Shown here: positions 1-5,395 of the stretch, piece by piece
How the letters are laid out: each line of letters starts with the position of its first letter
Position numbering within the stretch: the stretch's first letter is position 1
Assembly: GCA_946627685.1 (NCBI GenBank)
Contig: CAMOVV010000101.1
Coordinates: 1-5,395, forward strand
Direction: 5' to 3'
Origin: an uncultured Bacteroidales bacterium
GTDB lineage: Bacteria; Bacteroidota; Bacteroidia; Bacteroidales; UBA932
DNA length: 5,395 nt
Translations under genes and position numbers: made by a program
Notes under the pieces: generated by a model
The model's input: only the letters and a program-made list of their open reading frames with translations
Told to the model about the DNA's origin: nothing
The model's database searches: none

Positions 1-1281
1 TCCGTAGGTGCCGTCGGGATAGCGGACGGGAATGAACGACGGCATGGTGTTGCCCATTACGTAGTAAAGGGATCCGTCATTCATTATATCATTGCGGTTC
101 TGTTTGGTCGATGAGAAGATGGCGCCGAACTGGACGTCGAGCCAAGGCTTCAGCTTCGATGTGAAGTTGACCGTTCCGTTGATACGGGAGGCGTCGGTAT
201 TCTTGATGATACCACCCATATATTTATATCCTACGGACGCATATACCGAATTTTTGTCGTCAGCCTTGGAGAAGGACAGGTTGTTTTCAGAGGTGAAGGC
301 CTCTTTGTAGTAGTCCCTCTGCCAGTTGTGGCTGTATTTCGGAGTGGGGATGAGAAGGCCGGCTGCGTCAAGGGCATAGGTGCCGTCGGGATTCTTGGCG
401 TAGTCGAAAAGCTTCTCGTAAGGAGTGTAGTAGTAAGGCTCGTAAACCTTTCCGCTGTATGCGTAGGCGTCGCGGAAGGCCGCCATGTAGGACTCTCCGT
501 CGATTTCCTTGTATGTCCTGCCGATGAATCCCACGCCTTCCGTGCTCGTGTACGTGATGGTCCCGTCGTTGCGTTTGCCGCTCTTGGTGGTGACGATGAC
601 GACTCCGTTGGAGCCTTTGGAACCGTACATGGCCGTTGCGGCGGCATCCTTCAGGACGTCGATGGACTCGATGTCGTTGGCGTTGATCATGTCGATATCG
701 ACGTCGATTACCCCGTCAACGACGTACAGCGGGGAACTTCCAGCGCTGATGGAGCCGCGGCCGCGGATGCGGATGGTGTTCTGGCCTCCGGGACGTCCGG
801 AAATGTTGGTCACGCTGTAGCCTGCCACCTTTCCCGCCAGGGCCTGGGTGATGTTGAACGCAGACGCCCTTTCCTGCAGTTTCTCCGAAGACACGGAGGA
901 CACGGACGTGGAAAGGTCGCGCCGGATGATGGTACCGTAGCCGATGGCCACGGCCTCATCCAGGAAATTCTGGCTGTCCGTCATGGTCACTTCATAGCGG
1001 GCCCGTTTGCTGTCGAAGGCCACGCGCTCGTCGTTCATTCCCATCATTTGGAATAAGAGCGAAGTGGTGTTCGACGGTACGGTCAATGTGAAGTTTCCAT
1101 CGGAATCCGTCGATGCCGATGCATGGGTGCCTTCCGCAATGACGAACACCCCTGCAACGGGGGTTCCTGTCGCATCCGTCACCCGTCCGCTGATCGGCAG
1201 ACTTTGCGCGAACATCGCCGAAACCGAAAGCATTCCGGCGGTCAGCAATGCCGCGATTCTGATTAAAAGTTTGCTTTCCAT
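1..1281 (-). CDS. SusC/RagA-family TonB-linked outer-membrane protein, N-terminal part (cut by window edge)
   Basis: This is the outer-membrane porin component of a SusC/SusD-type glycan importer, powered by TonB. 427 residues are visible and the frame stays open to the left edge; family members are usually about 1000 residues, so most of the beta-barrel is missing. In order: a Sec signal peptide (about residues 1-26, ending MFAQ); a carboxypeptidase-regulatory-like beta-sandwich (about 29-105, starting ISGRVTDATGTPVAGV); a TonB-box-like segment (LDEAVAIGYG, 107-116); a plug domain (about 117-235) with the family hallmarks IRIRGRGSI (170-178), PLYVVDGV (184-191), IESIDVLKDA (204-213) and NGVVIVTTKSGK (225-236); then the first barrel strands. 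The start is the first ATG after an in-frame TAA at 1321-1323 on the same strand, and no Shine-Dalgarno sequence is visible. It is transcribed away from the GH92 operon. A SusD partner would be expected beyond the left edge. The substrate cannot be told from this part. Confidence 0.96.
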   Translation of the reverse strand, partial: MESKLLIRIAALLTAGMLSVSAMFAQSLPISGRVTDATGTPVAGVFVIAEGTHASASTDSDGNFTLTVPSNTTSLLFQMMGMNDERVAFDSKRARYEVTMTDSQNFLDEAVAIGYGTIIRRDLSTSVSSVSSEKLQERASAFNITQALAGKVAGYSVTNISGRPGGQNTIRIRGRGSISAGSSPLYVVDGVIDVDIDMINANDIESIDVLKDAAATAMYGSKGSNGVVIVTTKSGKRNDGTITYTSTEGVGFIGRTYKEIDGESYMAAFRDAYAYSGKVYEPYYYTPYEKLFDYAKNPDGTYALDAAGLLIPTPKYSHNWQRDYYKEAFTSENNLSFSKADDKNSVYASVGYKYMGGIIKNTDASRINGTVNFTSKLKPWLDVQFGAIFSSTKQNRNDIMNDGSLYYVMGNTMPSFIPVRYPDGTYG

Positions 1282-1320
1282 TAAACGTAAATGGTTAAAA
1301 TGAATGGATGTGTATGTGGA

Positions 1321-1359
1321 TTAATATAGTTTTACGGTATAGTTTTGCTGTGGCGGCAT
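1321..1359 (-). promoter_or_regulatory. Possible 12-codon upstream ORF in the susC leader
   Basis: An ATG at 1359 on the minus strand opens a 12-codon frame, MPPQQNYTVKLY, ending with TAA at 1323-1321. That is 39 nt upstream of the susC start and in the same frame. It lies inside the predicted leader. There is no Shine-Dalgarno sequence, but real genes here lack one too. It could be a translated leader peptide that tunes susC expression, or chance; ORFs this short are common by accident. Confidence 0.22.
1325..1346 (-). repeat. Tandem 9-bp repeat in the susC leader
   Basis: TATAGTTTT occurs at 1325-1333 and again at 1338-1346, a 13-bp period. In the susC transcript this reads as two AAAACUAUA copies. 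Shorter related AAACU units lie upstream in the same leader (plus-strand AGTTT at 1365, 1376 and 1386). The repeat also falls in the possible uORF, where it encodes part of QNYTVKLY. Confidence 0.5.
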
Positions 1360-1387
1360 GTAATAGTTTATGCGTAGTTTTGAACAG

Positions 1388-1421
1388 TTTGCCGGTTGTT
1401 TCAATCGATTTACTAATTTTG
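1388..1421 (+). promoter_or_regulatory. Possible second upstream promoter for the GH92 operon
   Basis: TAATTTTG at 1414-1421 fits the TAnnTTTG -7 element, and a TTTG lies at 1388-1391. The 22-bp spacing is one longer than usual, so this is weaker than the promoter at 1469-1499. Its -7 element faces the susC -7 element (1431-1438) with 9 bp between, so use of one would block the other. Confidence 0.25.
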
Positions 1422-1430
1422 TATCGAGGA

Positions 1431-1462
1431 CAAAGATACATTTTATTTAAATAAAAGACAAA
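1431..1462 (-). promoter_or_regulatory. Bacteroides-type promoter for the susC-like gene
   Basis: Read on the minus strand, TTTG (1462-1459) is followed after 20 bp by TATCTTTG (1438-1431). This matches the known Bacteroidota primary-sigma consensus of TTTG, 19-21 bp, TAnnTTTG. Transcription would start near 1424-1427 and give a leader of about 144 nt before the susC start codon. The match and spacing are seen directly; activity is inferred. Confidence 0.7.
1441..1456. promoter_or_regulatory. Perfect 16-bp AT palindrome, candidate operator
   Basis: TTTTATTTAAATAAAA is identical to its own reverse complement. It lies wholly inside the 20-bp spacer (1439-1458) between the -33 and -7 boxes of the susC promoter, and just upstream of the -33 box of the divergent operon promoter. 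A dimeric regulator bound there would cover the susC promoter. No known binding consensus is matched, and AT-only palindromes arise fairly easily in AT-rich DNA. Confidence 0.4.
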
Positions 1463-1468
1463 ATTCCG

Positions 1469-1499
1469 TTTGAATAAAAGTTGAAAAAGGTTACTTTTG
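1469..1499 (+). promoter_or_regulatory. Bacteroides-type promoter for the GH92-esterase-GH3 operon
   Basis: TTTG at 1469-1472 is followed after 19 bp by TACTTTTG at 1492-1499, an exact match to the Bacteroidota consensus TTTG, 19-21 bp, TAnnTTTG. Transcription would begin around 1503-1506, leaving a leader of about 48 nt before the GH92 start at 1553. The -33 box lies 6 bp from the -33 box of the opposite susC promoter, so the two polymerases would compete for the same DNA or share one activator. Confidence 0.7.
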
Positions 1500-1552
1500 T
1501 AGAAAGTTGTTTCCGACAGAGTTCAACCAAATCACATTCTTAGATAACCGCC

Positions 1553-3829
1553 ATGAAGCATAAACCCTTTGTTTTCATTGCCTTTCTCGGAGCCATGCTT
1601 TCCTGCGGGAAGGCTCCCGTCGATTTTGTCAACCCCCTTATCGGCACCGCGAGGGAAAACTACGGAGGACTCGCTCCTTTCGTTGCCAGACCTTACGGCA
1701 TGACGAAATTCACCCCCCAGACCCATGACAACGCGGTCTGCATGGGACCGTACGTCTACGAAGACACCGTGATGATAGGTTTCCTCGCTTCGCATCAGCC
1801 CATGGTGGAATGCATGGGGGACTATGGGTCAGTATCGCTTATGCCACAGTGCGGAGGCGAGGTAAGGGTGAAGAATGAAGGCCGCGGGATGAAGATAGAC
1901 AAGAGCTCGGAGAAAAGCCGGGCGTACGGCTATTCGGTGACCCTTACCGATGGCGACGGCAACAAAGTCGACGCATCGATGTCGGCTATGTCCCGTGCGG
2001 GGATAATGTCGTTCTCCTTCCCTGAAGACATCGCTCCGAGGATAATCGTCCAGGGCCTTCATCTTCCGGCTGAATTTGAAAATTTCCTTAACGACATCAA
2101 TGCGAGGCGCGCCTGTCTCGAGGGCTGGATTAGGGTGGATGCCGAAAAAGGTGAAATCGTGCGATACAACCCGGACCGCCAGAGCCACATGTGGGGGCCG
2201 GAACTCGAAGGGTTCAAGGGATGGTTCGTCATAAGTTTCGACCGTCCGATAGCCTCCTGGGGCTGCTGGGACGACGAAAACCTTTATTCCGGCCGTCAGG
2301 AGCTCAAATCCAAGGTCCGCAACGGGGCCTGGGTGGATTTCGCCCCCGGGACCGGGACGGTGAGGGCCAGGATAGGGACCTCTTTCATCGGAGAGAAAGA
2401 AGCCAGGGAGGCGATGGATGAGGAACTGTCCGGATGGAACCTTCCCCGCCTGGAAAGGCAGGTTAGGCGCAGCTGGGCCTCCAGACTCAGGAAGCTCACG
2501 GTGGACGGGGTCGATGACGACCAGAAAACCATTTTCTACACGGCCGTTTTCCATGCCTACCATCTGCCCAGGGAACTCGGCGAGGACGGCCGCTACTACA
2601 GCGCATACGACGACGAGGTCCATGAAGGGGTGTCGTTCACCGATTTCGCCACATGGGACACTTTCAGGGCCCTCCATCCGCTGATGACGATGCTCGAGCC
2701 CGAACTTACCTCTTCGTGGATCCGTGCCCTCATCGATATTTACGAACAGGGAGGCTGGCTCCCCAAATGGCCCAACCCTTCCTATACCAATGTGATGATA
2801 GGCACCCACGCCGACGCCATAATCTCCGACGCCTACATGAAGGGCATCCGCGACTATGACACCGACAAGGCTTTCGAGGCCATGATGAAGGATGCCACGG
2901 TGCCGCCGGACAATGACACGATTCACCTGTGGACAGACCGTGAAAACACCCGTGACTACGAGGCTCGCGGCGGCCTTACCTATTATCTTTCAAAAGGTTA
3001 TATCCCGTGCGACAAAACGGCGGAGTCGGTCTCCCGCTGCGTGGAGTTCTGCATAGACGACTGGGCCATCGCCCAGGTCGCCCGCGAAATGGGGAAAATG
3101 GACATACATGACACTCTCGTCGCGCATAGCCACAACTGGATGAACCACTACCAGAAAGAAATCGGATACCTCGCCCCGAGGCTTTCCGACGGAAGCTGGT
3201 TCCATGCCGATTCCACTTCCCTGATGACCTACACCGGCAACATGTATTTCCCGCATGAAGGTTTCACCGAGGCCAATCCGAGGTGCTACATGTTCGGAGC
3301 CATGCACGACGTTCCCGCGATGGTTGAGCTCTTCGGCAGGGACTGGTTCATCAAAAAGCTGGACGAGACATATGACCAGCACTACTACAGCCACGACAAC
3401 GAGCCTTCCCACCACTACGACTACCTCTATAACTTCGTAGGGATGCCCTGGAAGACCCAGGAGAAGGTCCGGATAGACATTGAAAGCGCCTATTCCAACA
3501 AGCCTTCGGGAGTGATGGGGAACGATGACTGCGGCCAGATGAGCGCCTGGTATCTTCTCTCCAGCATGGGAATCTATCCCATGACGCCGGCCTCCAACCG
3601 GATGGAACTCGGGGCTCCGCAGCTGCCCAAGGTGAAGATGAAGCTGCGCGGCCACACCCTCACCATGACGGCGGAGGGGCTGAGCAAGGCAAACAAATAT
3701 GTAAAAGAAGGTTATATCGACGGCCGCAGGATTACGAGGCCGTACATCACATGGGACGAGTTCGTCTCCGCCCGCAGCCTGAGGTTCGTGATGACCGACA
3801 CTCCCTGCGACTCCTGGGCCCAGGAATGA
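1553..3829 (+). CDS. GH92-family glycoside hydrolase, probable Ca2+-dependent exo-alpha-mannosidase (lipoprotein)
   Basis: At 758 residues this is a full-length GH92 protein. Characterised members remove terminal alpha-mannose by a calcium-dependent inverting mechanism. A signal peptide ends in a lipobox (MLSC, Cys18), predicting a lipid-anchored envelope enzyme. The N-terminal beta-sandwich domain begins with the family signature DFVNPLIGT (24-32). The catalytic (alpha/alpha)6 domain carries WDTFRALHP (368-376), DDWAIAQ (502-508), EPSHHYDYLYN (617-627), PWKTQE and GNDDCGQMSAWY (656-667). Glu573 in FTEANPRCY sits where the family's general acid normally is, and the NDDCGQ region where catalytic aspartates and metal ligands lie. 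That Glu573 stretch departs from the usual EGNxxQY form, so linkage preference may be altered. An in-frame TAG at 1541 fixes the start at or after 1553. The gene ends with tandem TGA TGA. It leads the operon, directly behind a consensus promoter. Confidence 0.93.
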   Translation: MKHKPFVFIAFLGAMLSCGKAPVDFVNPLIGTARENYGGLAPFVARPYGMTKFTPQTHDNAVCMGPYVYEDTVMIGFLASHQPMVECMGDYGSVSLMPQCGGEVRVKNEGRGMKIDKSSEKSRAYGYSVTLTDGDGNKVDASMSAMSRAGIMSFSFPEDIAPRIIVQGLHLPAEFENFLNDINARRACLEGWIRVDAEKGEIVRYNPDRQSHMWGPELEGFKGWFVISFDRPIASWGCWDDENLYSGRQELKSKVRNGAWVDFAPGTGTVRARIGTSFIGEKEAREAMDEELSGWNLPRLERQVRRSWASRLRKLTVDGVDDDQKTIFYTAVFHAYHLPRELGEDGRYYSAYDDEVHEGVSFTDFATWDTFRALHPLMTMLEPELTSSWIRALIDIYEQGGWLPKWPNPSYTNVMIGTHADAIISDAYMKGIRDYDTDKAFEAMMKDATVPPDNDTIHLWTDRENTRDYEARGGLTYYLSKGYIPCDKTAESVSRCVEFCIDDWAIAQVAREMGKMDIHDTLVAHSHNWMNHYQKEIGYLAPRLSDGSWFHADSTSLMTYTGNMYFPHEGFTEANPRCYMFGAMHDVPAMVELFGRDWFIKKLDETYDQHYYSHDNEPSHHYDYLYNFVGMPWKTQEKVRIDIESAYSNKPSGVMGNDDCGQMSAWYLLSSMGIYPMTPASNRMELGAPQLPKVKMKLRGHTLTMTAEGLSKANKYVKEGYIDGRRITRPYITWDEFVSARSLRFVMTDTPCDSWAQE

Positions 3830-3847
3830 TGATTTTTATCCGTGAAT

Positions 3848-4681
3848 ATGATTAAAAGACTTCTGCTGGCATCCCTTTTCTTCACGGTCTCCCTCGCGGC
3901 CGGGGCCTTCCGGGCGGACACCGTGAAGGTGCGCAGCGCATCCATGGACAAGGATATCCCTGTCATCGTCATTTCCCCCGACCTGGCTTTGCAGGGCTAT
4001 AAATGCCCGAGCGTTTACCTGCTTCACGGCCATAACGGGGACTATAAGTTCTGGCCTTCCATACGGAGGGACCTCGGGGACGTTGCCGACACCTACGGAT
4101 TCGTCTTCATCTGCCCCGACGCTGAAAACAGCTGGTACATAGACTCTCCCGTCAGGAAGGACAGCCAGTATGAGACCTTCATGACCAAGGAGCTCCCGCC
4201 ATATATCGATTCGCATTACAACACTTTGGAGGACAAGCGTTTCAGGGCCATATCCGGGCTCAGCATGGGCGGCCACGGAGCCCTCTTCCTGGCCATGCGC
4301 CACCCGGATATCTGGGGCTCCGCCGGAAGCATGAGCGGCTGTCCCGACATAAGGGTCCACCCAAACAACTGGAACCTTGAGGACATTCTCGGAAATTACG
4401 CCGACAATTCCGGCCTGTGGGACAAATTCTGCGTGGTCAACCAGCTCGGCCGCTTGCAGAAAGGCGACCTTGCCATGATAATCGACTGCGGGGAGGGGGA
4501 TTTCATGCTGGAGATGAACAAAGACCTTCACACAAGGCTGCTGGGGGCCGGACTGGACCACGATTTCATCACCAGGCCCGGCGTCCACTGGTTTGACTAT
4601 TGGCAGAATGCCATTGACTATCAGTTGCTTTTCCATAGCAAGTTCTTTAAGAAAAACGCTGAAGTTTTGAAGAATCAATAA
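3848..4681 (+). CDS. Secreted esterase, CE1/esterase-D-like alpha/beta-hydrolase
   Basis: A 277-residue serine esterase of the PF00756 type, whose members cleave acetyl, feruloyl or other acyl esters, often from polysaccharides. The N-terminus is a Sec signal peptide (about residues 1-20, ending AAGA) without a lipobox cysteine, so a soluble periplasmic enzyme is expected. The oxyanion-hole segment is LLHGHNG (58-64). The nucleophile is Ser139 in GLSMGG, the likely acid Asp218 in DCGEGD, and the base His247 in PGVHWFDYW, so the triad is complete. The length is normal for a single-domain member. ATG 3848 is preferred; an in-frame GTG at 3842 would add two residues. The gene follows GH92 by 18 nt and abuts the next gene, indicating one operon. 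The acyl group it removes cannot be read from sequence; company with two exo-glycosidases suggests deacylation that opens the glycan to them. Confidence 0.9.
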   Translation: MIKRLLLASLFFTVSLAAGAFRADTVKVRSASMDKDIPVIVISPDLALQGYKCPSVYLLHGHNGDYKFWPSIRRDLGDVADTYGFVFICPDAENSWYIDSPVRKDSQYETFMTKELPPYIDSHYNTLEDKRFRAISGLSMGGHGALFLAMRHPDIWGSAGSMSGCPDIRVHPNNWNLEDILGNYADNSGLWDKFCVVNQLGRLQKGDLAMIIDCGEGDFMLEMNKDLHTRLLGAGLDHDFITRPGVHWFDYWQNAIDYQLLFHSKFFKKNAEVLKNQ

Positions 4682-5395
4682 ATGAAGAGGATTGGGATAT
4701 TGCTGCTTGGGATGACGGCCGCGCTTTCTGCCTGCGGCGGAGGAGAGGGCTGGAAAGACGCCTCGGCGGATATTGACAGAAGGGTTGAAAATCTTCTGAA
4801 GGAGATGACCCTTGAAGAGAAATGCGCCCAGCTTCAAAACCGCTTCGTGAACCCTGGGGACCCTCTTTCCGAAGCCCTGGCGGGGAAAAGCTGGGGGGCG
4901 GTTTTCAGCCTTAAGGCGGAAGCGGACGGAAGCCGGGCCTTCATGGATTCGGTCCGAAGATACGTCCGTGACAGCACCAGGCTCGGGATTCCGGTCATAA
5001 CCTGCGCCGAAGGCATCCAGGGCATCCTGATGAACGGGGCCACCATTTTCCCCCACGCCCTCGCCCAGGGAAGCACCTTCAATCCGTCTCTCGTCGGCAG
5101 GATGGCCGCAGCCTGCGCCGAGGAAGCCGAAGCCCTCGGGATAAACCAGGTGCTGTCCCCTGTCCTCGAAATAGCAAGAGACCCCCGCTGGGGACGGGTT
5201 GAGGAAACCTACGGCGAGGACCCCCTGCTGGTAGCCGACATGGCGACGGCCTTCGTCAAGGGCTACCAGGAAAACGGCGTGGGATGCACCCTCAAGCATT
5301 TCATCGCCCACGGTTCCCCCACCGGAGGCATCAACTGCGCTGGGGTCAGCGGGGGAGAAAGGGAGTTGAGGTCTTTGTATCTCCCTCCTTTCCAG
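4682..5395 (+). CDS. GH3-family glycoside hydrolase lipoprotein, N-terminal part (cut by window edge)
   Basis: 238 residues are visible, open to the right edge; bacterial GH3 enzymes are usually about 750-800 residues. The family removes terminal beta-linked glucose, xylose or related sugars with retention. A clean lipobox (LSAC, Cys18) predicts lipid anchoring. The GH3 N-terminal TIM-barrel starts with the typical VENLLKEMTLEEKCAQL (about 34-50). It continues with LGIPVITCAEGIQG (101-114), ATIFPHALAQGSTFNP (117-132), ARDPRWGRVEETYGEDP (165-181), the substrate-binding LKHFIAHG (204-211) and SGGERELRSLYLPPF at the end of the window. The catalytic Asp nucleophile is beyond the edge, so activity cannot be confirmed. 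The segment before IQG usually reads xxHG; here Gln113 replaces the His. The ATG follows the esterase TAA with no gap and in the same frame, so the two are probably translationally coupled. Specificity (glucosidase or xylosidase) is undecided. Confidence 0.94.
   Translation, partial: MKRIGILLLGMTAALSACGGGEGWKDASADIDRRVENLLKEMTLEEKCAQLQNRFVNPGDPLSEALAGKSWGAVFSLKAEADGSRAFMDSVRRYVRDSTRLGIPVITCAEGIQGILMNGATIFPHALAQGSTFNPSLVGRMAAACAEEAEALGINQVLSPVLEIARDPRWGRVEETYGEDPLLVADMATAFVKGYQENGVGCTLKHFIAHGSPTGGINCAGVSGGERELRSLYLPPFQ

Larger units (their letters stand above)
1282..1552. other. Divergent intergenic control region
   Basis: This 271-bp stretch separates the susC-like gene (leftward) from the GH92 operon (rightward) and is visibly more AT-rich than the flanking genes. 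It holds two oppositely directed Bacteroides-type promoters whose -33 boxes are 6 bp apart, an AT-only palindrome, and a long susC leader. I find no protein gene with recognisable content, no tRNA-like structure and no U-run terminator hairpin. The arrangement implies coordinated control of importer and enzymes from one site, but no recognisable regulator-binding consensus is present. Confidence 0.85.

Noticed and set aside
691..708. Overlapping perfect palindromes GTCGATATCGAC and ATCGACGTCGAT
   Set aside because: They lie within susC codons for an IDVDID stretch; alternating Ile/Val and Asp codons produce such palindromes without any regulatory role.
328..1056. Plus-strand ORF (242 codons) antisense to the susC-like gene
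   Set aside because: It is the codon-aligned shadow of the susC plug region; its sequence is Val/Asp/Gly-rich with no family resemblance.
1356..1373. Small hairpin GCAT ... ATGC that could hide the uORF start
   Set aside because: Only four base pairs with a 10-nt loop; not stable enough to claim.
1381..1403. Imperfect dyad TGAACA ... TGTTTCA
   Set aside because: The arms match only if one base is skipped and the centre is not symmetrical, so it is too weak to call an operator.
1532..1795. Minus-strand ORF (87 codons) over the start of GH92
   Set aside because: It starts inside the GH92 gene, has no recognisable content, and overlaps conserved GH92 N-terminal sequence on the other strand.
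1829..2926. Minus-strand ORF (365 codons) inside the GH92 gene
   Set aside because: Same cause: it is codon-aligned antisense to a GC-rich gene that avoids TTA, CTA and TCA. No domain or plausible start context was seen.
3830..3847. Terminator or separate promoter between GH92 and the esterase
   Set aside because: The 18-nt gap has a T-run but no hairpin and no TAnnTTTG element, so it reads as an ordinary intra-operon spacer.
3836..5311. Long minus-strand ORF (491 codons) opposite the esterase and GH3 genes
   Set aside because: Its codons are exactly opposite those of the sense genes, so stops arise only where the sense genes use TTA, CTA or TCA, which are rare here. The translation shows no recognisable family, while the sense strand has clear catalytic motifs.

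Overview
The window looks like part of a polysaccharide-utilisation-type locus from a Bacteroidota genome, most likely a fairly GC-rich member of Bacteroidales. The evidence is a SusC/RagA-type TonB-dependent outer-membrane protein, Bacteroides-type promoter elements (TTTG about 20 bp upstream of TAnnTTTG), start codons in AT-rich contexts without Shine-Dalgarno sequences, and lipoprotein glycoside hydrolases. Genus cannot be settled from this sequence alone.

Layout: positions 1-1281 (minus strand) hold the N-terminal 427 residues of a SusC-like protein, cut by the left edge. Positions 1282-1552 are a 271-bp AT-rich divergent intergenic region. It contains back-to-back consensus promoters, a perfect 16-bp AT palindrome inside the susC promoter spacer, and a susC leader of about 144 nt with repeated AAACT motifs and a possible 12-codon uORF. 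Positions 1553-3829 (plus) encode a complete GH92-family lipoprotein, a probable calcium-dependent exo-alpha-mannosidase. Positions 3848-4681 (plus) encode a secreted CE1/esterase-D-like alpha/beta-hydrolase. Positions 4682-5395 (plus) hold the first 238 residues of a GH3-family lipoprotein, cut by the right edge. The susC and GH3 genes have no stop codon inside the window, so searches for closed ORFs miss them.

The three plus-strand genes are tightly packed (18 nt, then 0 nt between stop and start) and share one reading frame, so they are very probably one operon. A plausible joint role is uptake of a glycan through the SusC porin, removal of an acyl group by the esterase, and exo-trimming by the GH92 and GH3 enzymes in the periplasm. 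The exact glycan is not identifiable here, and no susD, sensor or regulator gene lies in the window.

I see no RNA gene, CRISPR array, insertion sequence or clear terminator. The gene content is a recognisable PUL type rather than a new system. The more unusual material is in the divergent control region and in altered active-site motifs of the GH92 and GH3 proteins.
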